The notes under the pieces are model-generated. The model did no database searches and had not been told where the DNA came from. It worked only from the letters and a program-made list of their open reading frames with translations. 64,000 bases of DNA from CAVQFB01 sp963711675. GTDB lineage: Bacteria > Acidobacteriota > Terriglobia > Terriglobales > Acidobacteriaceae. Where the stretch lies: NCBI GenBank assembly GCA_963711675.1, contig CAVQFB010000005.1, forward strand, positions 1 to 64,000. Direction: 5' to 3'. Positions 20,856 through 31,336 of the stretch are shown here, one piece after another (position 1 is the stretch's first letter; the number at the start of each line of letters is the position of its first letter). The translations under genes and the position numbers were made by a program.

Positions 20856-21806
20856 ATGTTCGTGGCTCGCGGTATTGCCGTGTCGCTCGCCGTGTTTGTT
20901 CTGTCCTACGTGGCCTTGTCTGCCTTGGTAGCTGGCGGATGGGAGCTCGTGAGGCGGGCGCGCCGCGACAGGCCGACGCGGTGTCCGGCGGACTTGTTGT
21001 TCGTGGTGCGCGCTTTGCCTCTGATCGCCTCCACCATTCTGACCTTTGCCTTCACCGTGCCTTCCTTCCTGCTTCTGGAACCCGCCGGTACAGACGAAGC
21101 CGTCGGTGCAATGCCCCTGCTCCTCGGGGCGGGATGTCTGATATTGCTGGCCGGAGGGCTGTCCCGGGCTCTCTCGGCTCAGGCGCGGAGCGTGCAGGTG
21201 GTGACGGACTGGTTAAACGGGGCGAAGCGCTTGGGCGCAGAATCAGAAGTCCCCGTTTTTCAGACCGGCAAGGGCACGCCACCACTAGCACTGGCAGGTG
21301 TGTGCGCGCCGAAAGTGCTGGTATCGGAAACCGCGCTGGCGGTTCTCAGTCCTGAGGAATTGAGCGCTGCCATGAAGCACGAACTTGCGCACGCGCGGCG
21401 ATACGACAACCTGAAAAAGCTCCTGTTTCAGTTCTCACCGTTTCCCGGCATGGCGCGACTCGAGTCCGCGTGGTTGGACGAAGCCGAGATGGCCGCCGAT
21501 GACGCCGCAGTCTCCACCTTCAGCGATGCGCTCGACCTGGCTTCGGCTTTGATAAAGCTCTCCCGGATGGTGCCGGTACAAACCTCTCCTGTAACGGTCG
21601 CAGGACTGCTTCACGGTTCTGTGGGATCGGTGAGTGCGCGGGTACAACGCCTGTTTGCCTGGAGAGACCTTGAGCATACCCGCAACCGCCGTTCCGGCTG
21701 GCTTTACGCAGTGCCACCGGTCATGGTGACCGCGATTGTCGTGACGGTTACATACGGCAGAGCGCTCTGGGGCCTTCACCAGGTAACGGAGTGGCTGGTT
21801 CGATAG
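20856..21806 (+). CDS. BlaR1/M56-like membrane metalloprotease
   Basis: 316 residues. Helices near the N-terminus (residues 5-25 and 50-70) and at about 90 and 290 frame a gluzincin domain with MKHELAHARRYDNLKKLL (HExxH) and a downstream Glu in LDEAEMAADDAA. The layout is that of M56/M48 sensor proteases that pair with BlaI. It lacks a C-terminal penicillin-binding sensor domain, so the signal is unlikely to be sensed as in true BlaR1. The gene lies 2 nt after blaI, forming a two-gene regulatory unit. Confidence 0.8.
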   Translation: MFVARGIAVSLAVFVLSYVALSALVAGGWELVRRARRDRPTRCPADLLFVVRALPLIASTILTFAFTVPSFLLLEPAGTDEAVGAMPLLLGAGCLILLAGGLSRALSAQARSVQVVTDWLNGAKRLGAESEVPVFQTGKGTPPLALAGVCAPKVLVSETALAVLSPEELSAAMKHELAHARRYDNLKKLLFQFSPFPGMARLESAWLDEAEMAADDAAVSTFSDALDLASALIKLSRMVPVQTSPVTVAGLLHGSVGSVSARVQRLFAWRDLEHTRNRRSGWLYAVPPVMVTAIVVTVTYGRALWGLHQVTEWLVR

Positions 21807-21886
21807 CCCGGGCCTTCGATTTTTCTGCTCCGAGGTGATCCTCTGCGATTGGCCTTGCCTTCCCTGGCTTTCCTATCCAACTCTAA

Positions 21887-22900
21887 CTACGCACGAGCGA
21901 CCTCCGGCAACGGTGCCGACAGTCCCTTCATAACCTTCTCGAATCCTGCGAAATCCAACGACTGAGGACCATCCGAAAGCGCTCGCTCGGGGCAAGGGTG
22001 CACTTCAATGATCAGTCCGTCCGCGCCAACTGCTACAGCGGCGCGCGACATGGCTGCAATCAGGCTCTGTTTGCCGGTTCCATGGGACGGATCAGCCACC
22101 ACGGGCAGATGCGAAAGCTCACGGGCCAGTGCCACGGCGGCCAAATCCATCGTGTTGCGAGTCTCGGTTTCAAAGGTCTTGATGCCTCGCTCGCACAGTA
22201 CAACCTTGTGATTTCCCCCCGAGAGCAGATACTCGGCCGCCAGCAGCCATTCCTTTACGGTGGCGGAAGGGCCGCGTTTGAGCAGCACCGGCTTGTCGAT
22301 CACCGCCAGCCGGCGAAGCAGGGCGAAGTTCTGCATATTGCGAGCGCCCACCTGGAGCATGTCGGCGTGCTCGCAGATGAGGTCGACATCCTCGGTACTC
22401 ATGACCTCCGTCACGACGGGAAGGCCGGTTTCCTCGCGCGCTTCGCGGAGGATTTTCAGCGCTTCGATACCCAGGCCCTGGAAATCGTACGGAGAGGTGC
22501 GGGGCTTATAAGCTCCCCCTCGCAGCAGGCTCGCCCCAGCCTTCTTCACGGCATGGGCGGTCGAAAACAGCTGCTCGCGGGATTCGACTGAACAAGGGCC
22601 GGCAATCACGACGACGCCATTTCCGCCGATCTTTACCCCGCCAACCTGGACTACCGACCGCTCCGGCTTTACCTGGCGGCTGACCAGCTTAAAGGGCTGG
22701 GCGATGGAAACCACGTCTTCCACGCCGGGGGCTACTCGCAGGGCTTCAATCTCGTGGCGGCGGCCTCCGCTGCCCACGGCTGCAACAATGGTTTTCTCTG
22801 TGCCCCGGGTCACATGGGGCTGAAAGCCAGCTTCACGGATGCGGTCGATTACATGGGCGATTTCCTGTTCAGTGGCCGAATCGGACATATTGACAATCAT
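21887..22900 (-). CDS. aroF: 3-deoxy-7-phosphoheptulonate (DAHP) synthase, type I-beta
   Basis: 337 residues. Condenses phosphoenolpyruvate and erythrose-4-phosphate, the entry step to chorismate and aromatic amino acids, in the cytoplasm. An N-terminal ferredoxin-like/ACT-type regulatory domain (residues 1-70) precedes the barrel: VVVIAGPCSVESREQL, LRGGAYKPRTSPYDFQGLG, VGARNMQNF, LLKRGPSATVKEWL and DPSHGTGK with metal/PEP residues. SD-like AGGAGAGG precedes ATG 22900. The gene stands alone and is preceded by a leader peptide and terminator that form a likely Phe/Tyr attenuator. Confidence 0.93.
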   Translation of the reverse strand: MIVNMSDSATEQEIAHVIDRIREAGFQPHVTRGTEKTIVAAVGSGGRRHEIEALRVAPGVEDVVSIAQPFKLVSRQVKPERSVVQVGGVKIGGNGVVVIAGPCSVESREQLFSTAHAVKKAGASLLRGGAYKPRTSPYDFQGLGIEALKILREAREETGLPVVTEVMSTEDVDLICEHADMLQVGARNMQNFALLRRLAVIDKPVLLKRGPSATVKEWLLAAEYLLSGGNHKVVLCERGIKTFETETRNTMDLAAVALARELSHLPVVADPSHGTGKQSLIAAMSRAAVAVGADGLIIEVHPCPERALSDGPQSLDFAGFEKVMKGLSAPLPEVARA

Positions 22901-22929
22901 TGGGTAGGACCTCTCCTGGGATTTAGTTC

Positions 22930-22965
22930 AAAAAAACAAAAGCCGCGATTCTTGAGAATCGCGGC
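22930..22965 (-). terminator. Rho-independent terminator (attenuator) before aroF
   Basis: On the minus strand GCCGCGATTC, a 4-base loop and GAATCGCGGC form a perfect 10-bp stem (22942-22965 on the plus strand), followed by TTTTGTTTTTTT. It stands 30 nt upstream of the aroF start and within the presumed aroF transcript, so it should cut transcription short unless prevented. Confidence 0.85.
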
Positions 22966-23043
22966 CGCTTGACGGATACCTTAGCTGTTACGAGATCACT
23001 GTGAAGTCGATCCACCGTAACGCTCCGTCGGCGCCGCGACTCT
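22942..23043 (-). promoter_or_regulatory. Competing antiterminator of the aroF leader
   Basis: AGAGTCGCGGC (23043-23033) differs from the 3' terminator arm AGAATCGCGGC by one base and can pair with the 5' arm through 11 bp including one G-U. Beyond a small internal loop, GACGGA (23029-23024) pairs with TCCGTC (22976-22971). The 17-bp antiterminator and the terminator are mutually exclusive. The first strand lies inside the leader-peptide gene just after its Phe/Tyr-rich part. Confidence 0.65.
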
Positions 23044-23091
23044 AAAGGAGTAGCAGCCAAACGACGAAACGAAATAGGTAAATCGCGTCAT
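22996..23091 (-). CDS. Phe/Tyr-rich leader peptide of aroF (31 aa)
   Basis: A 31-codon frame from ATG 23091 to TGA 22996. Its first 16 residues, MTRFTYFVSSFGCYSF, contain four Phe and two Tyr; one more Tyr follows at residue 25. It lies between the flp gene and the terminator upstream of aroF. By analogy with the pheA leader of Escherichia coli, ribosome stalling at Phe/Tyr codons would favour the antiterminator. The ribosome binding site is weak and the promoter uncertain (TACAAT at 23142-23137 overlaps the flp stop). Confidence 0.6.
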   Translation of the reverse strand: MTRFTYFVSSFGCYSFRVAAPTERYGGSTSQ

Positions 23092-23134
23092 AGGGCGTAG
23101 TTTCAGATCTTCAATCTCGGCTGACGACCGCCGG

Positions 23135-23299
23135 CTATTGTATCGAACTGGCGACGTTCGAGAAAACCGTGTTGGAGTTGGACCCGATCAGGCGGACCGT
23201 TCCGACGACGAGCACCAGGATCACAGCCAGCATCACGGCGTATTCGGCAATGTCCTGACCTTCCTCGTCTGACCAGATTCTGTGCAAGAAAACTTTCAT
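23135..23299 (-). CDS. Flp-type pilin subunit
   Basis: 54 residues from ATG 23299, with GGAGG 4 nt upstream. A short basic leader (MKVFLHRIWSDEEGQ) is followed by the Flp hallmark DIAEYAVMLAVILVLVVGTVRLIG, with the Glu-Tyr pair at the processing region and one hydrophobic helix. Flp prepilins are cleaved by a TadV-like peptidase and assembled by Tad machinery. No tad/cpa genes are in this window, so assembly genes must be elsewhere. Confidence 0.8.
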   Translation of the reverse strand: MKVFLHRIWSDEEGQDIAEYAVMLAVILVLVVGTVRLIGSNSNTVFSNVASSIQ

Positions 23300-23461
23300 A
23301 CATCCTCCGGGGGTTGGGCTCAATTTAGGGCTGGCTAACTAGTTGGCTACATAATGACGGGCCCGGAGCGGCTTGTCAAATGCTTTGGGAAGCGGATTTT
23401 GGCAGTGGCAAAACGTTTGCACATTGTACTCGCGTGACGTTGACACGATTAGAATAGGGCA

Positions 23462-24388
23462 ATGCCCGCCGTCCTCGAATTTGACAAGATCACGAAGGAA
23501 TATCGGAGCTGGTTCGGCTCCGGGCGGCGAGTTCGTGCCCTCGATCAGTTCTCTCTGAGCATCGAATCGGGTGAAATCTTCGGTTTCCTTGGCCCCAACG
23601 GAGCGGGCAAGAGCACGGCGATCCATCTCGCGATGGGGTTCATGCGCTCGACCAGCGGGGCGGGGCGAATGCTCGGCAGGCCTTTCGGCGACGCCATGAC
23701 TCGCCGCAGAGTCGGTTTCCTGGCGGAGAATGTCGCTCTCTATCATCGTCCTGCCGAAAGGCTGGTTCGGTTCTATGGAGCGCTCAACGGCATGAGCGGA
23801 AGTCTATTGGCAAAGAGGTCGCACGATGTTCTGGAGGCGGTGGCGCTGGGTGGCGAGTCACGGCGCAATGTACGGCAATTCTCCCGCGGAATGTTGCAGC
23901 GGGTCGGCCTGGCGCAGGCGCTGGTCAACGACCCGGAGTTGTTGATTCTGGATGAGCCGACGTCGGCATTGGATCCCCTTGCCCGGGTTGCGGTTCGGGA
24001 ACTGCTGCTTGCCAGCAGGGAGGCCGGGAAGACAATCTTCCTGAGTTCGCACTTGCTCTCGGAAGTCGAGCTCGTCTGCGACCGGGTTGCAGTCCTCAAT
24101 AAAGGCCGCCTGGTTCGCCTGGGACGAACACCGGATCTGCTCCAATCCGGACACCAGGTGGAGATTGTGGCGCGAGGTGTGCCTCCCGCCAGTTTTGCCG
24201 GCGCGGTCGCGGCCAGTGGCGTGGTCAAGATAAACGTTGCCGCGACTGAACAGCGCGCCAACGTGGAACGCGTGTGGGCCGCAGGTGGCGAGATCGTGAG
24301 CGTCAATCCCGTGCGGAAGTCGCTCGAAGAACTCTTTCTGGAGGTCACTTCAGAGACCGCCGCGAAGGCGCATGGAGGTGCAGCGTGA
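23462..24388 (+). CDS. ABC transporter ATP-binding protein
   Basis: 308 residues. Walker A GPNGAGKS at about residue 44, signature FSRGMLQRVGLAQAL near 142, Walker B LLILDEPTSALDP near 163 and the switch His in SSHLLSEVE. The C-terminal 90 residues form an accessory domain typical of drug/Na+/ABC-2-type export ATPases. The stop overlaps the GTG start of the permease as GTGA. The exporter substrate is unknown. Confidence 0.9.
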   Translation: MPAVLEFDKITKEYRSWFGSGRRVRALDQFSLSIESGEIFGFLGPNGAGKSTAIHLAMGFMRSTSGAGRMLGRPFGDAMTRRRVGFLAENVALYHRPAERLVRFYGALNGMSGSLLAKRSHDVLEAVALGGESRRNVRQFSRGMLQRVGLAQALVNDPELLILDEPTSALDPLARVAVRELLLASREAGKTIFLSSHLLSEVELVCDRVAVLNKGRLVRLGRTPDLLQSGHQVEIVARGVPPASFAGAVAASGVVKINVAATEQRANVERVWAAGGEIVSVNPVRKSLEELFLEVTSETAAKAHGGAA

Positions 24389-25095
24389 GGACCGTCCTGC
24401 TGATCGCCGAAAATTTTGTGCGTGAGCAGCGCTGGCCAATCCTGGTGCTGCTGCTATGGGTTCTGGTCATGGCAGCTCTTGGATTGACGGTGGATGTCCG
24501 CAGCGCACGCGAAGACATGCTGCTGATCTTCAAACAGCTTGCCATCTACGGCATGGCGTTCGCGGTGTTTTTCGGCAGCTCAGCCATCCACAACGAGCGT
24601 AAATCCCGCCGCATTCTGGCAGTGCTGGCGAAGGCGGTGGGAAGGCGGCAATACGTTTCCGGATTGCTGGCCGGAATCGTGATCGCAGTGTCGCTCTATT
24701 GCTTCTGCATGGGCCTGACCGGAAGTTGGGTTCTGGGGCAGGGCGGCTTTCCCGTGTCGTTGCTCTGGTTCATGATGTTTTCGTTCCTGATTGCGTGCCT
24801 GCTGGCCGCGGCGGTAGCGGTGTTGTTTTCCACCTTCATGCCTCCGTTGTTTGCCACGCTGACGTCAGGGGCGGTGCTGGGATTGCCGGCGATCATCATG
24901 GTCGAGTTCGGCGGGAAGTGGGGATACATCGTTCCCGTGTATCCGCTGATCGATCTGTTCCTGAAAGCTTCGTTCGAGACGCGGTGGCACGTCGATTGGG
25001 GCGTTCTGACGCTGGCGGTGGGTGAGACGCTGCTGTTCTGGTTAATGGCGTCGTGGATCTTTGCGCGGCGCGACATCGCGGTTGCCGTGGACTAG
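24385..25095 (+). CDS. ABC-2-type permease protein
   Basis: 236 residues with about six membrane helices (WPILVLLLWVLVMAALGL, LAIYGMAFAVFFGSSAI, VSGLLAGIVIAVSLYCFCM, LLWFMMFSFLIACLLAAAV and two C-terminal). It starts at GTG 24385, inside the ATPase stop, so the two proteins are made together and probably form one exporter. The last hydrophilic helix ends with FARRDIAVAVD. Function beyond export is unknown. Confidence 0.8.
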   Translation: MRTVLLIAENFVREQRWPILVLLLWVLVMAALGLTVDVRSAREDMLLIFKQLAIYGMAFAVFFGSSAIHNERKSRRILAVLAKAVGRRQYVSGLLAGIVIAVSLYCFCMGLTGSWVLGQGGFPVSLLWFMMFSFLIACLLAAAVAVLFSTFMPPLFATLTSGAVLGLPAIIMVEFGGKWGYIVPVYPLIDLFLKASFETRWHVDWGVLTLAVGETLLFWLMASWIFARRDIAVAVD

Positions 25096-25116
25096 GCCAG
25101 GGCTTTCTCATCTACT

Positions 25117-25263
25117 GTCATCCCGAGCGAAGTAGATTCGTTCGCTTGCGAACGAATCTGCGAAGTCGAGGGAGCCCATGTTGCTCGCCCGTCAGCACAG
25201 GCCAAGCAGGGAGTTTTCTAAACCGCTGCTGAAGCCACATCCGGCCGCTCCGCTCAGGATGAC
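25117..25263. repeat. Imperfect inverted-repeat intergenic element
   Basis: GTCATCCCGAGCG (25117-25129) and CGCTCAGGATGAC (25251-25263) are inverted copies with one difference. Inside is a perfect hairpin, GATTCGTTCGC-TT-GCGAACGAATC, near 25136. A related piece (CTCCGCTCAGGATGGCA) lies near 48570, so this looks like a dispersed repeat. It sits between the ABC permease and the convergent nuoN and may also end transcription. Confidence 0.6.
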
Positions 25264-25292
25264 GCTTTAGTAATGATTCACGTGATCAGGAA

Positions 25293-26807
25293 CTATTCCT
25301 GCCGAGCAGGAGGCGCCGTCCCAAGCGGATGCGCGGCGGCCGCCGATGTCTCCGAATGTACCAGCTGAGCGGCTGAGGTTTGCGCGTAGGTCAGAACTTT
25401 CTCTGGCAGAACTCCAAGGTAAATGGTCGCTATCAGGCTGACAGCCAGTGCGACTCCGAGTGCGGCAGGAACCGGAGGGACGGCAGTCTCCTCGCGAGGT
25501 TCGCGCATGTACATCACCACGATGACGCGCAGGTAGTAGTAAGCGCCGATGGCGCTGTTGATCACGCCGATGATGGTCAGTCCGACCAGGTTCGCCTTGA
25601 ACGCGGCGCTGAATACATAAAACTTCGCGAAGAAACCACCCGTGATCGGAATGCCGATCAGCGACAGCAGGAAGATGGTGAGCGTTGCTGCCAGGAGTGG
25701 AGAGCGGCGGCCCAGTCCGGAATAGTCCTCCAGAGTCACGTAGCGCTCGCCAAAGCCGGCAAAATGGCTTACCACGGCAAATGCCCCGACGTTCATGGCC
25801 GCGTAAGCGGCGGTGTAGAACATGGCCGCGGACGTTCCCAGCTCCGGTGCGGCCGCAAACGCGACTAGTAAATACCCGGCGTGAGCGATGGACGAGTACG
25901 CCAACAGGCGCTTGACGTTGGTTTGCACCAGGGCGCCGACATTGCCGAGGGTCATCGACAACGCGGCTGAAACCCAGATCAGCCAGAATCGCCCGGGTGC
26001 GTTGGCTTGAAAGAAGACTCGCAACAGCACGGCAAAGACGGCAGCTTTTGGGCCGGTGGACATGAGCGCAACGATCGGGGCCGGGGCTCCTTCGTAAACG
26101 TCGGGAGTCCAGATGTGAAACGGCGCCGACGCTACTTTGAAGCCCAGCCCGACGAACATCAAGGCCACGGCAACATAAGCGAGAACCGACGTGTTCGTCT
26201 GCAGAGCCTGGCTGATCGCGAGAATATTTGTGGATCCGGTGGCGCCGAACATCAAGGCCACGCCGTACAGAAAAAATGCCGTCGCAAAAGAGCCCAGCAG
26301 GAAGTACTTGATCGACGACTCGCTGCTTGAAGCGTCGCGCAAACGGAAACCCGCCAGGATGTATGTGGAGATTGATGAGATTTCGAGCGCGATGAAGATC
26401 AGGACGAGTTCGACGGCGGATGACATCAGCACCATTCCCACCACGCCGAATAGGATCAGCCCGTAATACTCACCAGCGCGAATGCGCTGCACCGCCATGT
26501 ACTCGTACGACATCAGGATGACAACCGCGGCGATGGTGATGATCAGAAAATGAAAGAAGACGCTGAACGCGTCCACGCGAATCATGTTCCAGAAGCCGAA
26601 GCCGGGATACTGCGACATGTAAAACGTGGCGGCCAGGGCGGCAAGGGTGCCGACGAGCGCGATCAGGCCCAGCGTCTTCTGGCTGCGCTCTTCGTCGAGA
26701 AGAGGATCGAGGACCATCACCACGATGCCGAAGACGCACAGCACCAGTTCGGGCAGGAAGCGGATGTAGTCGGCGCCCTGCGGAATACTTTGTAGGCTCT
26801 GATCCAT
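25293..26807 (-). CDS. nuoN: NADH-quinone oxidoreductase subunit N
   Basis: Antiporter-like membrane subunit of complex I. 504 residues from ATG 26807 (MDQSLQSIPQGADYIRFLPE), 5 nt after the nuoM stop; longer in-frame starts run into nuoM. Thirteen to fourteen helices. Proton-channel landmarks: ALEISSISTYILAGF with the Glu in helix 5, APFHIWTPDVYEGAP, VKRLLAYSSIAHAGYLLV and a Lys in GGFFAKFYVFSAAF. Last gene of the nuo operon. Confidence 0.95.
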   Translation of the reverse strand: MDQSLQSIPQGADYIRFLPELVLCVFGIVVMVLDPLLDEERSQKTLGLIALVGTLAALAATFYMSQYPGFGFWNMIRVDAFSVFFHFLIITIAAVVILMSYEYMAVQRIRAGEYYGLILFGVVGMVLMSSAVELVLIFIALEISSISTYILAGFRLRDASSSESSIKYFLLGSFATAFFLYGVALMFGATGSTNILAISQALQTNTSVLAYVAVALMFVGLGFKVASAPFHIWTPDVYEGAPAPIVALMSTGPKAAVFAVLLRVFFQANAPGRFWLIWVSAALSMTLGNVGALVQTNVKRLLAYSSIAHAGYLLVAFAAAPELGTSAAMFYTAAYAAMNVGAFAVVSHFAGFGERYVTLEDYSGLGRRSPLLAATLTIFLLSLIGIPITGGFFAKFYVFSAAFKANLVGLTIIGVINSAIGAYYYLRVIVVMYMREPREETAVPPVPAALGVALAVSLIATIYLGVLPEKVLTYAQTSAAQLVHSETSAAAAHPLGTAPPARQE

Positions 26808-26812
26808 CGGGC

Positions 26813-28326
26813 TCACTGTCCCACCACCTTGCTGGCCAGTTGGGCAAAGGGAGCCAGCGCATTCTGCACGGCGGGATCGATGGCATTCAGCCAGATAAGT
26901 GGCAGAACCCCCATCGCAAGCGCGGCCACTGCCGTCGGCCACAGCGCCGTCTTCTCGCGAGCGGAAAGATCTGGCAGGGTATTGTTGACCTCGTGAGTCA
27001 CCTTGCCGAAGAACACACGCTGATACATCCAGAGCAGGTAACAGGCGCTCCAGATCACACCAGTGGCGGCAAGAATCCCGTAAACCGCGCGAGCTTGAAA
27101 AGCGCCACTCAGGACGAGAAATTCTCCGATGAAGCCGTTCAGCAGGGGCAAACCCACGGACGAGAGAGTGATAAACAGGAAGAAGGTAGCGTACATCGGC
27201 ATGGGAGTGGCCAGGCCGCCGAGTTCCTTGATCTCGTAGGTGTGACGGCGCTCATAGATGATGCCCGCCAGCATGAACAGCGCACCGGTCGACACGCCGT
27301 GGGCGAGCATGACAAACTCTGCGCCGTTCAATCCTGCGTTGGTGAAGCTGAAAATGCCGAGCACGACGAAACCGAGGTGACTGATCGAGGAGTAGGCAAT
27401 CAGCTTTTTCAGATTCGGCTGCACCATGGCAACCAGTGCGCCATAGATGATGCCGATCAGGGCCAGAACCATGATCCAGGGGGCGTTCTGCCGCGACTGC
27501 TCAGGGAACAGGCCGAGGTTGAAACGAAGCATGCCGTAGGTCCCCATCTTCAGCAACACACCTGCCAGCAGAACGGAGCCGGCGGTCGGCGCTTCTACGT
27601 GAGCATCCGGCAACCAGGTGTGCACAGGGAAGAGCGGCACCTTCACGGCAAAGGCTACAAAGAATCCCAGGAAGAGCCACGTCGCTGCGCTGGCAAAGCC
27701 CTCTACCTGGCCGTTTTTAACCGCTGCCTGAATCGTGACGAAATCAAAGCTGCCGACTTTGGCATAAAGCCACAGAATGGCTGCCAGCATGAAGACGGAC
27801 GCGATCATCGTGAACAGGAAGAATTTCACGGCGGCGTATATCTTGCGCCCGTGCCCGTACATCCCGATGAGCAGCGCCATCGGGATCAGCGTGGCTTCCC
27901 AGAAGAAGTAAAAGAGGAACAGGTCGAGCGACGTGAAGACGCCGATCAATGCGGTCTCGAGCACGAGGAGGAGGATGAAGAATTCCTTCACGCGCTCGGC
28001 AATCGACTTCCACGAAATGAGAACACACAGCGGCGTGAGAAAGGTGGTCAGGACAACCAGCCACATGGAGATGCCGTCAACGCCCATGTGGTAATGAATG
28101 TTGGGGCTGGCGACCCAGTGCCGGTCGATCTCGTAGTGAAAGCCTGCCTGGAGGCGATGGAAATGTACCGGCAAGTGCAGGGAAAGGGCGAAAGTCAGTA
28201 ATGTGACGACCAGCGCGAAGATGCGAATATCCCGCTCGCGCCTGGGGAAGAGCAGCAACAACAGTGCGCCTCCCAGAGGGATGAAGGTCACCAGCGTGAG
28301 AATCCAGCTATTGAGAATTTCCGAGC

Positions 28327-28330
<4 letters not shown>
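26813..28330 (-). CDS. nuoM: NADH-quinone oxidoreductase subunit M
   Basis: 505-residue antiporter-like subunit in the distal membrane arm. FYFFWEATLIPMALLIGMYG contains the channel Glu of helix 5, VPLFPVHTWLPDAHVEAPT is the family loop with the Lys/His, and LKKLIAYSSISHLGFVVLG matches the broken helix. Its ATG overlaps the nuoL stop as ATGA. The reading frame is intact and normal in length. Confidence 0.95.
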
Positions 28331-30340
<2,010 letters not shown>

Positions 30341-30344
<4 letters not shown>

Positions 30345-30646
30345 AGTTTGAGCAGGTTCACCTGGTCCACATTCAGAGTCTCGCGCGTGCGGTAGACGGC
30401 GATGATGATCGCCAGCCCGACAGCGGCTTCCGCGGCCGCTACTACCATCACGAAGAAGACGAACACCTGTCCGCTCAGCGCATGCCAGTGCGCGGCGAAG
30501 GCTACAAACGACAGGTTCACACCGTTGAGCATCAGCTCGATCGACATGAAGATGGTGATGATGTTGCGCTTGATCAGAAAGCCCAGCACGCCGCAGCTGA
30601 ACAGAATTCCGCTCAGGATCAGGTAGTAAGAAAGAGGTACCATCAC
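30341..30646 (-). CDS. nuoK: NADH-quinone oxidoreductase subunit K
   Basis: 101 residues, three helices: YLILSGILFSCGVLGFLI, SIELMLNGVNLSFVAFA with the conserved membrane Glu, and VMVVAAAEAAVGLAIIIAVY with the second Glu. Homologous to mitochondrial ND4L. It overlaps nuoL and nuoJ by 4 nt each, which supports tight translational coupling. Confidence 0.95.
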
Positions 30647-31164
30647 GCCTCCTTCCCGGATCGCGAAGTTTGTTCAGGCTTACTCGCGAGCACGACTGCG
30701 CCCATGATGGCGATCAGTACCAGAATGGATGTGACTTCAAACGGCAGCAGGAAGTCGTGAAAAAGCAGCCAGCCGATGGTGCTGGGAGCGCCGGGCAATG
30801 CGCCGATTCCCAACTCGCTGGTTCCCGACTGCCGCAACAACGTCCAGGCAACCAGCAGGGAGCCGACCAGCATTCCGGGCACGCCAAGAATGATGGCAAC
30901 CCGGCTGCCCTTTGTGTGCTCCTCTTCACCCGCATTCAGCAACATGATGACGAATACAAACAGGACCATCACCGCACCGGCGTAGACAATGACCTGCACG
31001 GCGGCCACGAACTCGGCACCGAGCAAAAGGTATTCCGCCGCGAGGGCCGCCATCACGGCGATCAGCGAGAGTGCGCTGTTGATGGGATGCCGCTGCACCA
31101 ACAGGTTGATTGCGCCGGCAACCGCGACCGCTCCGAAAATCAGAAAAAGAGAAAGATGAAGCAT
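30643..31164 (-). CDS. nuoJ: NADH-quinone oxidoreductase subunit J
   Basis: 173 residues, five helices; ND6 homologue that links the quinone site to the membrane arm. AALAAEYLLLGAEFVAAVQVIVYAGAVMVLFVFVIML carries the pi-bulge helix 3 with its conserved Glu, Tyr and Gly. The gene upstream on the same strand is nuoH. In the usual order nuoI would lie between them, but only 172 non-coding bases are present. Confidence 0.95.
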   Translation of the reverse strand: MLHLSLFLIFGAVAVAGAINLLVQRHPINSALSLIAVMAALAAEYLLLGAEFVAAVQVIVYAGAVMVLFVFVIMLLNAGEEEHTKGSRVAIILGVPGMLVGSLLVAWTLLRQSGTSELGIGALPGAPSTIGWLLFHDFLLPFEVTSILVLIAIMGAVVLASKPEQTSRSGKEA

Positions 31165-31273
31165 ATGAGAACCAGCTGTTGGCCCTTAGCCATTAGCTCT
31201 CGACCAGCTCGCAACGAGAAAGAATTACGATCCGTTCCGCCTTCACTTGTATTTCTCAAATCCGTTGCCACTC

Positions 31274-31333
31274 TGTGATGCCAAAAGCCAAAAGCTAACG
31301 GTTAAGAGCTAAGAGCTAAAAGCTAGAAGCCAA
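31274..31333. repeat. Degenerate AGCTAAA-type short repeats
   Basis: About 60 bases made of variants of GCCAAAA, AGCTAAG, AGCTAAA and AGCTAGA in tandem, between nuoH and nuoJ, where nuoI would normally be. A shorter related run (CCTTAGCCATTAGCTCT) lies at 31184. No coding sequence is visible in the 172-base gap. Confidence 0.6.
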
Positions 31334-31336
31334 GTA

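Noticed and set aside
22996..23091. Leader peptide as a chance frame only
   Set aside because: Rejected as sole explanation because the terminator, the competing strand inside the frame and the aromatic codons coincide upstream of an aromatic pathway gene; its weak ribosome site is still noted.
26840..28201. Long plus-strand open frame (453 codons) opposite nuoM
   Set aside because: It is the antisense shadow of an intact, clearly recognised nuoM; its translation is full of His, Gln, Arg and Glu with no family pattern and has no ribosome site.
31165..31336. A hidden nuoI in the nuoH-nuoJ gap
   Set aside because: The gap is 172 bases of short repeats, with no CxxCxxCxxxCP motif in any frame.
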